This document shows positions 8,590 through 15,124 of a DNA stretch of 15,968 nt, piece after piece. This DNA comes from an uncultured Lachnospiraceae bacterium. Lineage in GTDB: Bacteria > Bacillota > Clostridia > Lachnospirales > Lachnospiraceae. The DNA lies in NCBI GenBank assembly GCA_946633495.1, contig CAMPAX010000030.1:1-15968 (forward strand), in the 5' to 3' direction. Both the position numbers and the translations under genes were made by a program. Below the pieces are notes generated by a model. That model searched no databases, had not been told where the DNA came from, and saw nothing but the letters and a program-made list of their open reading frames with translations. How positions within the stretch are numbered: the first letter of the stretch is position 1; every line of letters begins with the position of its first letter.

Positions 8590-9039
8590 ATGAAAGTAAT
8601 CTTACTGCAGGATGTAAAGTCCCTTGGGAAAAAGGGTGATATCGTAGAAGTGAATCCGGGTTACGCACGGAATTTTGTTCTTCCCAAGAAGCTTGGAGTG
8701 GAGGCAACTCCCCAGGCTATGAATGAACTGAAGCTGAAAAACCAGAATGACGCAAAGGTTGCTGCTGAGAATCTGGCAGAGGCAAAGGCATTGGGGGCAA
8801 AGCTTTCTGAGTCTTCCGTAACCGCCGAGATCAAAATGGGAGAGGGCGGAAGAGCCTTTGGCTCCGTATCTTCGAAGGAGATCTCAGAGCTGCTGAAAAA
8901 ACAGCTGAATCTGGCCATTGATAAGAAAAAGATCCAGCTCAAGGATCCCATCAAAGGCGTTGGAAGCTATAAGGTTGCCGTAAAGCTCCATCCGGAAGTG
9001 ACGGCAGAGCTTCTGGTTCATGTGAAGGAAAGCAAATGA
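8590..9039 (+). CDS. rplI: 50S ribosomal protein L9
   Basis: 149 aa, the normal length for bacterial L9 (bL9). The N-terminal rRNA-binding domain has the signature MKVILLQDV-LGKKGDIVEV-PGYARNFVLPK. A long connecting helix rich in Lys, Glu and Ala follows (about 42-75), then the C-terminal domain ending in GSYKVAVKLHPEV. L9 binds 23S rRNA near the L1 stalk base and helps keep the reading frame. SD AAGGAG at 8576-8581, 8 bases before ATG. The gene sits 77 bases after gdpP and 35 bases before dnaB. Confidence 0.98.
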   Translation: MKVILLQDVKSLGKKGDIVEVNPGYARNFVLPKKLGVEATPQAMNELKLKNQNDAKVAAENLAEAKALGAKLSESSVTAEIKMGEGGRAFGSVSSKEISELLKKQLNLAIDKKKIQLKDPIKGVGSYKVAVKLHPEVTAELLVHVKESK

Positions 9040-9074
9040 CCGTCGGATCGCGAGAATAGTGAGGAGCTTTATAC

Positions 9075-10439
9075 ATGGATGAATATATGGGATCCGAAAA
9101 CAGCCTTCGGAGGATTCCGCCACATGACAGTAATGCGGAACGCTGTATCATCGGCTCCATGCTCATGGACCCGGATGCGATCTCTGATGTCAGCGGCATT
9201 TTAACAAAAGAAGATTTTTATAGTGGAGAGTACGGTATCCTGTTCGAGGCGATATCAGAGCTTCACAGGGAAGGTAAGGCGGTGGACGCCATCGTTCTTG
9301 GGGAAAAGCTTCGTTCCATGGGAGCACCGGAACATCTGTATCAGCTTTCCTATATCGGAGATATTCTGGCAGGACAGGAGACGTCGGTCTTTGCTGCGGA
9401 TTACGCGAGGATCGTCCGTGACAAATCCCTGCTCAGACAGATGATCCGGCTTACGGACACCGTGTCAAAGGATTGCTATGAAGCGCAGGGTTCGGTAGGA
9501 CAGCTTATGGACAGGGTGGAGGAGGATGTGTTCCGCCTGGTCCAGAGTAAGAACGGGAGTGGTGAATTCACTCCGATGTCAAAGATCGTTTCATCCGTGA
9601 TCGATGAGATTGAAGAGGCTTCCCGAAGCTCCGGGAAGATCACAGGAGTACCCACCGGGTTTTATGATCTGGATAATCATTTGACAGGTTTACATAAAGG
9701 AGAGCTGATCCTGGTGGCGGCACGGCCGTCCATGGGAAAAACGGCGCTGGTGCTGAATTTTGCCCGGCACGTGATCACCCGGGAGGATATCCCGACCGTG
9801 ATCTTCTCCCTGGAAATGAGTAAGGAATCCCTGGTCTCCCGTATGGTGGCCATGGAAGCCAAAGTAGATGCAAAGTCTATTCGTACCGGAAAGCTTGCGG
9901 ACCGGGAGTGGGACGCGATCATCGAGGCGACGGAGGTCCTGTCCAGGGCGCCTCTTTATATCGATGATAATTCTTCCATTACCTTGTCCGAACTTCGTTC
10001 CAAATGCAGGAAGCTGAAACAGACAAAGAATATAGGACTCATCATCATCGACTATCTGCAGCTGATGAATGCGTCCCGGCCGGTAGAATCCCGACAGCTC
10101 TTCATCGCGGAGGTTTCCCGTGCGCTGAAGGGACTTGCCAAGGAACTGGGAGTGCCGGTGATCGCACTTTCACAGCTGAATCGAGCGGCGGATTCCAGAA
10201 CCGACCATAAGCCGGTGCTGGCAGACCTGCGTGAATCCGGCTCTATCGAGCAGGATGCGGATGTGGTCATGTTCATTTACAGGGATGAGTATTATAATCC
10301 GGATACAACGAAAAGACCCGGAGAAGCGGATATCATCGTGGCAAAAAACAGAAGCGGTGCCCTGGGGACCGTCTCCCTTTTGTGGGATGGAAAATATACC
10401 CTGTTCAAGAACAAGGCACGTGAGAAGAAGGATGCATAG
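9075..10439 (+). CDS. dnaB: Replicative DNA helicase DnaB
   Basis: 454 aa, full length, with no intein. The hexameric helicase unwinds DNA at the replication fork and recruits primase. The N-terminal domain (about 10-115) opens with the family pattern R-PP-NAE-IGSML. The RecA-like domain has Walker A ARPSMGKT (K222, T223), a FSLEMS strand, Walker B LIIIDYLQL (D326), the ALSQLNR segment and the family block DLRESGSIEQDAD. The C-terminus shows AKNRSG followed by a short basic tail. The start at 9075 is set by GAGGAG at 9061-9066, 8 bases upstream. It ends the plus-strand array; the next gene converges with only 10 bases between the stop codons, and no hairpin terminator is visible in that gap. 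Confidence 0.97.
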   Translation: MDEYMGSENSLRRIPPHDSNAERCIIGSMLMDPDAISDVSGILTKEDFYSGEYGILFEAISELHREGKAVDAIVLGEKLRSMGAPEHLYQLSYIGDILAGQETSVFAADYARIVRDKSLLRQMIRLTDTVSKDCYEAQGSVGQLMDRVEEDVFRLVQSKNGSGEFTPMSKIVSSVIDEIEEASRSSGKITGVPTGFYDLDNHLTGLHKGELILVAARPSMGKTALVLNFARHVITREDIPTVIFSLEMSKESLVSRMVAMEAKVDAKSIRTGKLADREWDAIIEATEVLSRAPLYIDDNSSITLSELRSKCRKLKQTKNIGLIIIDYLQLMNASRPVESRQLFIAEVSRALKGLAKELGVPVIALSQLNRAADSRTDHKPVLADLRESGSIEQDADVVMFIYRDEYYNPDTTKRPGEADIIVAKNRSGALGTVSLLWDGKYTLFKNKAREKKDA

Positions 10440-10449
10440 GTGACCTGGA

Positions 10450-11652
10450 TCAGGCGCCCTGGATCCTCTGGAGTTTTCGGATCAGCTGTGCATCGTTCAT
10501 GGAATATACATCATCCAGCACCCAGATATGCATGTCTTTGGCACGTTGTTTAAAGAAAGAAGAACCACTGGTGGAGGTGTCGCAGGGCGGCGCCATCACC
10601 AGTACTTTTTTTGCGTATTTTCCGCCGAAACGGCTGGTAACGGTTTCCAGTTCGTGCAGTGCCTTGGAATCGGCCCGGCCGCTTTTGCAGGAAATGAAGG
10701 TAGGAACTGCGGACCGCATCAGGATCACATCGATCTCATTTATGGTCTCACTGCGGGAATGCGCATCGGCGAAGTCCGGATCCGGCGCAGCCTCACCGTC
10801 CCAATCGATCACGGCCCCGACGACAGCGTCGGTGAAGTCGGTGGGTTTCCTTGTGGCAACCTCATAGACATGGAGCTCCAGAATATTTCCGGTCTTCGTA
10901 ACGATCTCCCTTATCTGTTTGGAACCGAAGCGAAAGACGACCTGGGACCGCTCGTACCGGAAGAAATCCATCATACTTACTTCATCCAGGCGCTGAAGGA
11001 TCTGGACGGCGTCGCGGAGAGCGGCCTTGGGAAGACGATAGACCCCGTTCTCGTCGGCGGGATAGTTTTTGACCATTTCCTCGATGACGGAACAGTGCTT
11101 ATTCCAGTTGTGACGGAGCTCCTGCGCTACGCCCCAGATGGTACGGATCTCGTCCCGGAACCGTTCCGTGAAGCGCCAGCTGGTCATGGGAGCCCGGAGG
11201 ACACCGCCGTGAAGAATGATATTTTCCGCGACACTGATCTTAACGTCTGTGTGGGTGGTGACGGGAACGGCACCGTCGGAAAAATCCATCTCCGTTCCGG
11301 TATAGGGATCGATCCGGAGAGTGTTGGTCTTCCTTTTGGCACTGACAAAGCCGAATGCGATGAGGAACATCTCACCGCCGCCGGTCAGTTCGAATTTTGC
11401 CTCGGGGTATTCACTGCAGATGTCGTCGATGGTCTGGATGCAGAGTTCCAGACTGTCCCGGGGAACCTCGATAAACTCAAGGATCGTATTCGGAGAGGTG
11501 ACAGACGCAAATTTCCGGAGACTCTTCATCTTTTTGGTGATCATGTTATGCTTGTGCCCTAAATAAATGATCCGCTCCGGCTTAAAACGAAGCAGGGTCA
11601 TGACATTTTCCAGAGCTTCTTCAGAGAAAAATTCCACAAATACATCGCCCAT
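10450..11652 (-). CDS. CARF-domain PD-(D/E)XK nuclease-like protein (DUF1887/Card1 type)
   Basis: 400 aa; start set by AAAGGAG (11666-11660) 7 bases before ATG. The N-terminal third (about 1-125) reads as a Rossmann-like CARF domain: a first strand DVFVEFF, a strand IIYLGHK, and the glycine-containing FELTGGG-MFLIAFGF motif (T90-G93) typical of the DUF1887 group. A helical, winged-helix-like middle (about 155-255) follows. The C-terminal part carries PD-(D/E)XK nuclease residues: E259 (LELHVY), D308 (NEIDVI) and K323 (SCKSG), followed by a helix with paired charges. In Card1/Can2 relatives, cyclic tetra-adenylate binding to CARF activates nicking or cleavage of nucleic acid. No cas gene or array is in this window, so the activator is unknown. 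It lies 55 bases behind the SDR gene on the same strand with no terminator seen between, so they are probably co-transcribed. Confidence 0.8.
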   Translation of the reverse strand: MGDVFVEFFSEEALENVMTLLRFKPERIIYLGHKHNMITKKMKSLRKFASVTSPNTILEFIEVPRDSLELCIQTIDDICSEYPEAKFELTGGGEMFLIAFGFVSAKRKTNTLRIDPYTGTEMDFSDGAVPVTTHTDVKISVAENIILHGGVLRAPMTSWRFTERFRDEIRTIWGVAQELRHNWNKHCSVIEEMVKNYPADENGVYRLPKAALRDAVQILQRLDEVSMMDFFRYERSQVVFRFGSKQIREIVTKTGNILELHVYEVATRKPTDFTDAVVGAVIDWDGEAAPDPDFADAHSRSETINEIDVILMRSAVPTFISCKSGRADSKALHELETVTSRFGGKYAKKVLVMAPPCDTSTSGSSFFKQRAKDMHIWVLDDVYSMNDAQLIRKLQRIQGA

Positions 11653-11707
11653 GATAAATCTCCTTTCCGGTTTCTGTGTCGCATGGTGTGAACGGCATGA
11701 GTGAAGA

Positions 11708-12481
11708 TCACCCGGCCCAGCCTCCGTCCACCCGAAGGATGGTTCCGGTTACGGAAGGCGGCATTTTCGCCAGTCCAAGTACGGTTTTGGCTACCTCGTC
11801 GGGGGTTACGAAACGCCCGGAGGGGAGTTCGGCGGCCAGCGCAGCCTTCTCCTCAGACGTAAGATTGTTGTTCATTTCCGTATCCACAACCCCGGGTTGT
11901 ATGGCGTTTACCGGAACATCGGAGAGTGCGAGTTCCCTGGCCAGTGCCTTTGTGAGGGCATTTACGCCGCCTTTTGCGGCACTGTAGGCTGCTTCACAGG
12001 AGGCACCCACTTCGCCCCAGATCGAGGAAATGTTGATGATCCGCCCCAGATCGGAAGGAATGTCCGGATCCGGAACCTTCCGGCTTGCCTTGATCAGATC
12101 ATCCATGAATGTATGGCAGGTGTTATAGACGGAAGTAAGATCGGTCCGAATGACCCGATCCCATTCTTCCGGGGACTGGTCCATAAGAAGTCCGTGAAAG
12201 GATATGGCTGCATTGTTGATCAGAAGGTGAAGGGTGCCGCCGGCGGCGTGCAGCTTTTCCCGGAGGTTGACAACATAGGAAATATCCCCTGCATCTCCCA
12301 CGGAGCAAAGCACCGACTGCGTCGGGTGTGCATCCCGGATCTCGTCGGCCAGCTTATGGAGCAGAACGTCATTTGTATGAGCCGTAAGGCAGAGCAGCGG
12401 ATAGCTGCCGTCTTCTGCCAGATGGAGTGCGATGGCTCTCCCGATTCCGCGGGAGGCACCTGTGATCAGGGCTGTTTTCAT
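11708..12481 (-). CDS. SDR-family NAD(P)-dependent oxidoreductase, probable EF-P 5-aminopentanone reductase (YmfI-like)
   Basis: 257 aa, a classical short-chain dehydrogenase/reductase. The cofactor loop is TGASRGIGRA (residues 7-16), the NNAA strand end is at 89-92, and the catalytic residues are S153, Y166 and K170 (YSAAK). The residue usually Asn in the active-site tetrad is Asp here (D114 in TDLTSVYN). The block SSIWGEVGASCE before the catalytic Tyr and the DGGW end match my memory of Bacillus YmfI, which reduces 5-aminopentanone on EF-P lysine to 5-aminopentanol; ordinary FabG lacks this block. The alternative is a FabG-like 3-oxoacyl-ACP reductase, but no other fatty-acid gene is nearby. 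SD AAAGG, 8 bases before ATG; a good minus-strand promoter lies about 100 bases upstream. SDR membership is certain; the EF-P assignment is likely. Confidence 0.9.
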   Translation of the reverse strand: MKTALITGASRGIGRAIALHLAEDGSYPLLCLTAHTNDVLLHKLADEIRDAHPTQSVLCSVGDAGDISYVVNLREKLHAAGGTLHLLINNAAISFHGLLMDQSPEEWDRVIRTDLTSVYNTCHTFMDDLIKASRKVPDPDIPSDLGRIINISSIWGEVGASCEAAYSAAKGGVNALTKALARELALSDVPVNAIQPGVVDTEMNNNLTSEEKAALAAELPSGRFVTPDEVAKTVLGLAKMPPSVTGTILRVDGGWAG

Positions 12482-12583
12482 GTTTTACGCCTTTCAGGTT
12501 ATGCAGATCAGAAGCGTGTCGGCTTTTATAAGGCACCTGACACTGCCGCACCGTGTTACATCCCGTGTGCCGGGACTAAACCC

Positions 12584-12612
12584 ATTGTAGCACATCTGAA
12601 GAGTTTTATGAA
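12584..12612 (-). promoter_or_regulatory. SigA-type promoter for the SDR-CARF operon
   Basis: On the minus strand, TACAAT (12589-12584) is preceded by TGC, an extended -10. TTCATA (12612-12607) lies 17 bases upstream as a weak -35. Transcription would start near 12577, giving a leader of about 95 bases before the SDR start codon. Confidence 0.6.
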
Positions 12613-12635
12613 GAAATATGCGCGGTTCTATCCTC

Positions 12636-12655
12636 ATTTTCCATGATTTTCCATG
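12636..12655. repeat. Tandem 10-base repeat between divergent promoters, possible operator
   Basis: ATTTTCCATG occurs twice without a gap (12636-12645 and 12646-12655), exactly one helical turn apart. A partial third copy (ATCCCATG, 12669-12676) follows. The pair lies between the -35 elements of the two divergent promoters, a natural place for a shared regulator. Function is inference. Confidence 0.35.
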
Positions 12656-12663
12656 TTCATTCG

Positions 12664-12692
12664 TTGCAATCCCATGTTGGATTTGCTATACT
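12664..12692 (+). promoter_or_regulatory. Strong SigA-type promoter for the LytR_C-domain gene
   Basis: TTGCAA (12664-12669) and TATACT (12687-12692) are separated by 17 bases, with TGC directly before the -10 (extended -10). Transcription should start near 12699, leaving a leader of about 90 bases. It is the best promoter match in the window. Confidence 0.75.
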
Positions 12693-12788
12693 GTGTTGGG
12701 AAGGTATTATGTAACTTTCAAAATGGTGCGGAAATGGTTCGAGAAAAGCAGGGATCCGGAAAAAGGAATATGATCGGGGGGCGTTATA

Positions 12789-13322
12789 ATGAAGAAGAAA
12801 CAGAGTGCGACGGGGCTGTTTTTTTCCATGTTTCTCCGGGCAGTGGTAGTGATCTTAGTGGTCGTGATCGTCTGTCTGGGGTTTGCGTTGGTTCGTTCAC
12901 TGATCCACGGTAAGAACCTGAAAAAAGCAGAAGCAGACACGACTGTTCAGACAGAGATCCAGACGGATGAGCTTCTTACGGCAGAAAAGACGGAAGCCAC
13001 CACTGAGGTGATCCCCGCGGACTACGGGATCAAGATCGCAGTTCTGAACGGGACCGACACCGGCGGTTTGGCAGGTGCCTGGAAGGCAAAGCTGGAGGAG
13101 ATGGGTTACACTGCTGTGGATGCGGGAAACTATAAGGGAGTGACTACGAATTCAAAGCTGTATTTCTCTCAGGATAAGAAGGGAGAGGAACTGGCAGCGC
13201 TCTTCCCGGGAGCGACCATTGAGACGGAAATGATGAAGGAAGAGGAGACGGATGTTGTGATCTCGACTCACGATGTTCTGATCGTCATCGGAACCAACGA
13301 CGATATTGTATCCAAACAATAA
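12789..13322 (+). CDS. Membrane-anchored LytR_C-domain protein
   Basis: 177 aa. A short basic N-terminus (MKKKQ) is followed by one hydrophobic helix (about residues 9-37), giving a type II membrane protein with its body outside. After a Thr/Glu-rich linker (about 42-75), residues 78-175 read as a LytR C-terminal domain: IKIAVLNGT, then GLAGAWKAKLEEMGY, and a final strand VLIVIGTND. This domain usually follows the LytR-CpsA-Psr ligase domain that attaches glycopolymers to peptidoglycan; that catalytic domain is absent, so this protein may only bind or regulate in the envelope. The SD is unusual: a run of six G (12776-12781) before ATG, while a better AAAGGA at 12762-12767 would serve an out-of-frame ATG at 12770. 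The chosen start keeps the membrane anchor. The gene is monocistronic, with its own promoter and terminator. Confidence 0.85.
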   Translation: MKKKQSATGLFFSMFLRAVVVILVVVIVCLGFALVRSLIHGKNLKKAEADTTVQTEIQTDELLTAEKTEATTEVIPADYGIKIAVLNGTDTGGLAGAWKAKLEEMGYTAVDAGNYKGVTTNSKLYFSQDKKGEELAALFPGATIETEMMKEEETDVVISTHDVLIVIGTNDDIVSKQ

Positions 13323-13461
13323 GAGTGCGTCCGGAAAGCATAAAACTGACCACAGGACAGGGGATCACCCGTGAAAATCTCGGCAGGTTGTACAAGATTT
13401 GCATATGCATTTCAGTAGGTTTTTAACCATGCTTGATATTTGAGGAATAATTCACAAAAGA

Positions 13462-13495
13462 CGGGCGCTTTTCCGCAAAGCACCCGCCTCTTTTT
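13462..13495 (+). terminator. Rho-independent terminator after the LytR_C-domain gene
   Basis: CGGGCGCTTT (13462-13471) pairs with AAAGCACCCG (13477-13486), with one internal C-A mismatch and a short loop, followed by CCTCTTTTT. The other strand also has a T-rich run after the stem, so it could act in both directions, but only the plus-strand gene upstream needs it. Confidence 0.75.
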
Positions 13496-13648
13496 GTAGA
13501 AAGTGATGATGTTTTTTGGGGCGGTGTGCAAGTTTGCCAAAAGTAAAGAAAGTTATTTATGCAATTCACATATAGTTTAATAAACTTAAAAAATGTAATA
13601 TTAGTAGCGGTGAAAGAATGTAGACATAAGTATGGGGGCGGGCGTATT

Positions 13649-13679
13649 CAGCGCTTGCGGACGGTATTATGAATACCGT
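13649..13679. promoter_or_regulatory. Paired inverted repeats upstream of the sugar ABC ATPase, candidate operators
   Basis: CAGCGCTTG (13649-13657) has the palindromic AGCGCT core seen in LacI/CcpA-type operators, though it matches the full cre consensus only in part. Directly after it, ACGGTATT (13661-13668) and AATACCGT (13672-13679) form a perfect 8-base inverted repeat around ATG. Carbon-source control of a sugar transporter ATPase would fit. Which protein binds, if any, is unknown. Confidence 0.4.
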
Positions 13680-13765
13680 TATGAAAAGCAGTTTTGTTGA
13701 AAAATGAGAGTCAAAATCAAGAGTAAACAGATGTAATCTCAATACATTTTAGGAGGAAGTAAGAG

Positions 13766-14878
13766 ATGGCTAGTTTATCACTCAAAAACATTTACAAGAT
13801 CTATCCGAACGGCTTCAACGCTGTAAAGGACTTCAATCTGGAGATCGCAGATAAGGAGTTCATCATCTTCGTTGGACCTTCCGGATGTGGTAAGTCCACA
13901 ACTCTGCGTATGATCGCAGGTCTTGAGGACATCAGCTCCGGTGAGCTGTGGATCGGCGACAAGCTGGTGAACGCAGTAGAGCCGAAGGACAGAGATATCG
14001 CGATGGTATTCCAGAACTACGCTCTGTATCCGCACATGTCCGTTTATGACAACATGGCATTCGGTCTGAAGCTTCGTAAGGTTTCCAAGGAGAAGATCGA
14101 CAAGTCCGTACATGAGGCAGCTAAGATCCTTGAGATCGAGCACCTTCTTGATCGTAAGCCGAAGGCTCTGTCCGGTGGTCAGAGACAGCGTGTGGCTATG
14201 GGTCGTGCTATCGTCCGTGAGCCGAAGGTATTCCTGATGGACGAGCCTCTTTCCAACCTGGATGCAAAGCTCCGTGTTCAGATGCGTGTTGAGATCTCCA
14301 AGCTGCATCAGAGACTGCAGACCACGATCATCTACGTAACGCATGACCAGACCGAGGCTATGACCCTTGGTACACGTATCGTCGTTATGAAGGACGGTAT
14401 CATCCAGCAGGTAGATACACCGCAGAACCTGTATGATCATCCGACAAACCTCTTCGTAGCAGGTTTCATGGGCATGCCGCCGATGAACTTCATCGATTGC
14501 AAGGTTGTTAAGTCCGGCGCAGATGTACTTCTGATGTTCGGTTCTCACTCCATCAAGGTTCCTGAGGTTAAGGCTAACAAGCTGATCGCAGGCGGATTCA
14601 TCGACAAGGACGTTGTTCTTGGTATCCGTCCTGAGGATATCCATGATGAGCAGCTGTTCATCGAGTCCTCTCCGGAATCCGTGATCGATGCTCGTATCAA
14701 TATCTACGAAATGCTTGGTGCTGAAGTATATCTGTACTTCTCCATCGATCAGTTTGATATCACAGCTCGAGTAAATGCACGTACAACCGCTCGTCCGGGC
14801 GACACAGTACAGTTCGCATTCGACCTGTCCAAGATTCATATCTTCGACAAGGAAACCGAGCAGATCATCGCAAACTAA
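13766..14878 (+). CDS. msmK: Carbohydrate ABC transporter ATP-binding protein, MsmK/UgpC/MalK family
   Basis: 370 aa, the full length of this family. It hydrolyses ATP on the inner face of the membrane to drive sugar uptake. Motifs: Walker A GPSGCGKST (37-45), Q-loop QNYALYPHMSV, signature LSGGQRQR (from 135), Walker B with D159 and E160 (FLMDEP), D-loop SNLDAKLR, and the switch histidine H193 (THDQTEAM). Residues about 235-370 are the regulatory TOBE/OB-type domain, with GIRPEDI. No permease or sugar-binding protein is adjacent, so it probably energises several unlinked transporters, as MsmK does in streptococci. SD AGGAGG (13751-13756) is perfect and 9 bases before ATG. Codon use is strongly biased to CGT, GGT and GTT compared with the CGG/GGC-rich neighbours, suggesting very high expression. 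The symbol is by family; ugpC is an equal alternative. Confidence 0.93.
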   Translation: MASLSLKNIYKIYPNGFNAVKDFNLEIADKEFIIFVGPSGCGKSTTLRMIAGLEDISSGELWIGDKLVNAVEPKDRDIAMVFQNYALYPHMSVYDNMAFGLKLRKVSKEKIDKSVHEAAKILEIEHLLDRKPKALSGGQRQRVAMGRAIVREPKVFLMDEPLSNLDAKLRVQMRVEISKLHQRLQTTIIYVTHDQTEAMTLGTRIVVMKDGIIQQVDTPQNLYDHPTNLFVAGFMGMPPMNFIDCKVVKSGADVLLMFGSHSIKVPEVKANKLIAGGFIDKDVVLGIRPEDIHDEQLFIESSPESVIDARINIYEMLGAEVYLYFSIDQFDITARVNARTTARPGDTVQFAFDLSKIHIFDKETEQIIAN

Positions 14879-14911
14879 TCGGCGTGAATTGTTAATCTTT
14901 TATGAATTTTC

Positions 14912-14956
14912 AAGAGGAAATGCAGGAAATTCCTGTGTTTCCTCTTTTATTTTTTG
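14912..14956 (+). terminator. Strong nested-hairpin terminator after the ABC ATPase
   Basis: AAGAGGAAA (14912-14920) pairs with TTTCCTCTT (14938-14946). Inside, after an opposed TG/TG pair of mismatches, CAGGAA (14923-14928) pairs with TTCCTG (14930-14935) around one A. A T-rich tail (TTATTTTTTG) follows. The long stem suits a highly expressed gene. Confidence 0.9.
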
Positions 14957-14964
14957 TCAAATTC

Positions 14965-14973
14965 TGCTAAAAT
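14965..14973 (+). promoter_or_regulatory. Possible extended -10 promoter for the downstream regulator
   Basis: TGC followed by TAAAAT (14968-14973) resembles an extended -10 element. The -35 position (about 14945) falls in the terminator arm and is only TTTTAT. The nearer TTGTCA (14954-14959) is too close, at 8 bases. If used, transcription starts near 14980 with a leader of about 145 bases. Confidence 0.35.
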
Positions 14974-15011
14974 ATTACGGATGATGTGCAAATGACTCGA
15001 TTTCAGCGGTT

Positions 15012-15103
15012 GTACGGCGGTCAAAGAGACGGATCGATCCGCCGCACCCATGCATATCATTCGCAGCATACTGTTGGGGGAAGCCGCACCCTTTCGGGAG
15101 CGG
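15012..15103 (+). promoter_or_regulatory. Structured leader with two hairpins before the CdaR/PucR-like gene
   Basis: GTACGGCGG (15012-15020) pairs with CCGCCGCAC (15039-15047) apart from one A-C mismatch; its loop side includes the palindrome GGATCGATCC (15031-15040). A second hairpin pairs CCGC-A-CCC (15084-15091) with GGG-A-GCGG (15096-15103) around a TTTC loop and ends 8 bases before the SD. The second could influence ribosome access. I do not recognise a known riboswitch. Confidence 0.4.
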
Positions 15104-15124
15104 ACACAGAAAAGGAGAGAACAC

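Larger units (their letters stand above)
13323..13765. other. 443-base intergenic region with terminator, palindromes and AT-rich promoter zone
   Basis: No credible gene is seen. The first part contains the palindrome TGCATATGCA (about 13402-13411) and then the terminator at 13462-13495. The second part is AT-rich (13545-13610), with several partial -10 boxes such as TATAGT but no convincing -35 at proper spacing. It is followed by a GC-rich patch with two inverted repeats (13649-13679) and a final AT-rich stretch leading to the SD of the ABC ATPase. This is likely a long, regulated 5' region for that gene. Confidence 0.5.

Noticed and set aside
10528..11562. 344-aa plus-strand open frame opposite the CARF gene
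   Set aside because: The minus-strand protein has CARF and nuclease motifs, a good SD and matching length; the plus-strand frame has none of these.
13402..13411. TGCATATGCA palindrome as an operator
   Set aside because: A 10-base palindrome in AT-rich DNA, not next to a promoter I can support; it may be chance.
13778..14839. 353-aa minus-strand open frame opposite the ABC ATPase
   Set aside because: Shadow of a highly conserved and codon-optimised gene; no motif of its own.
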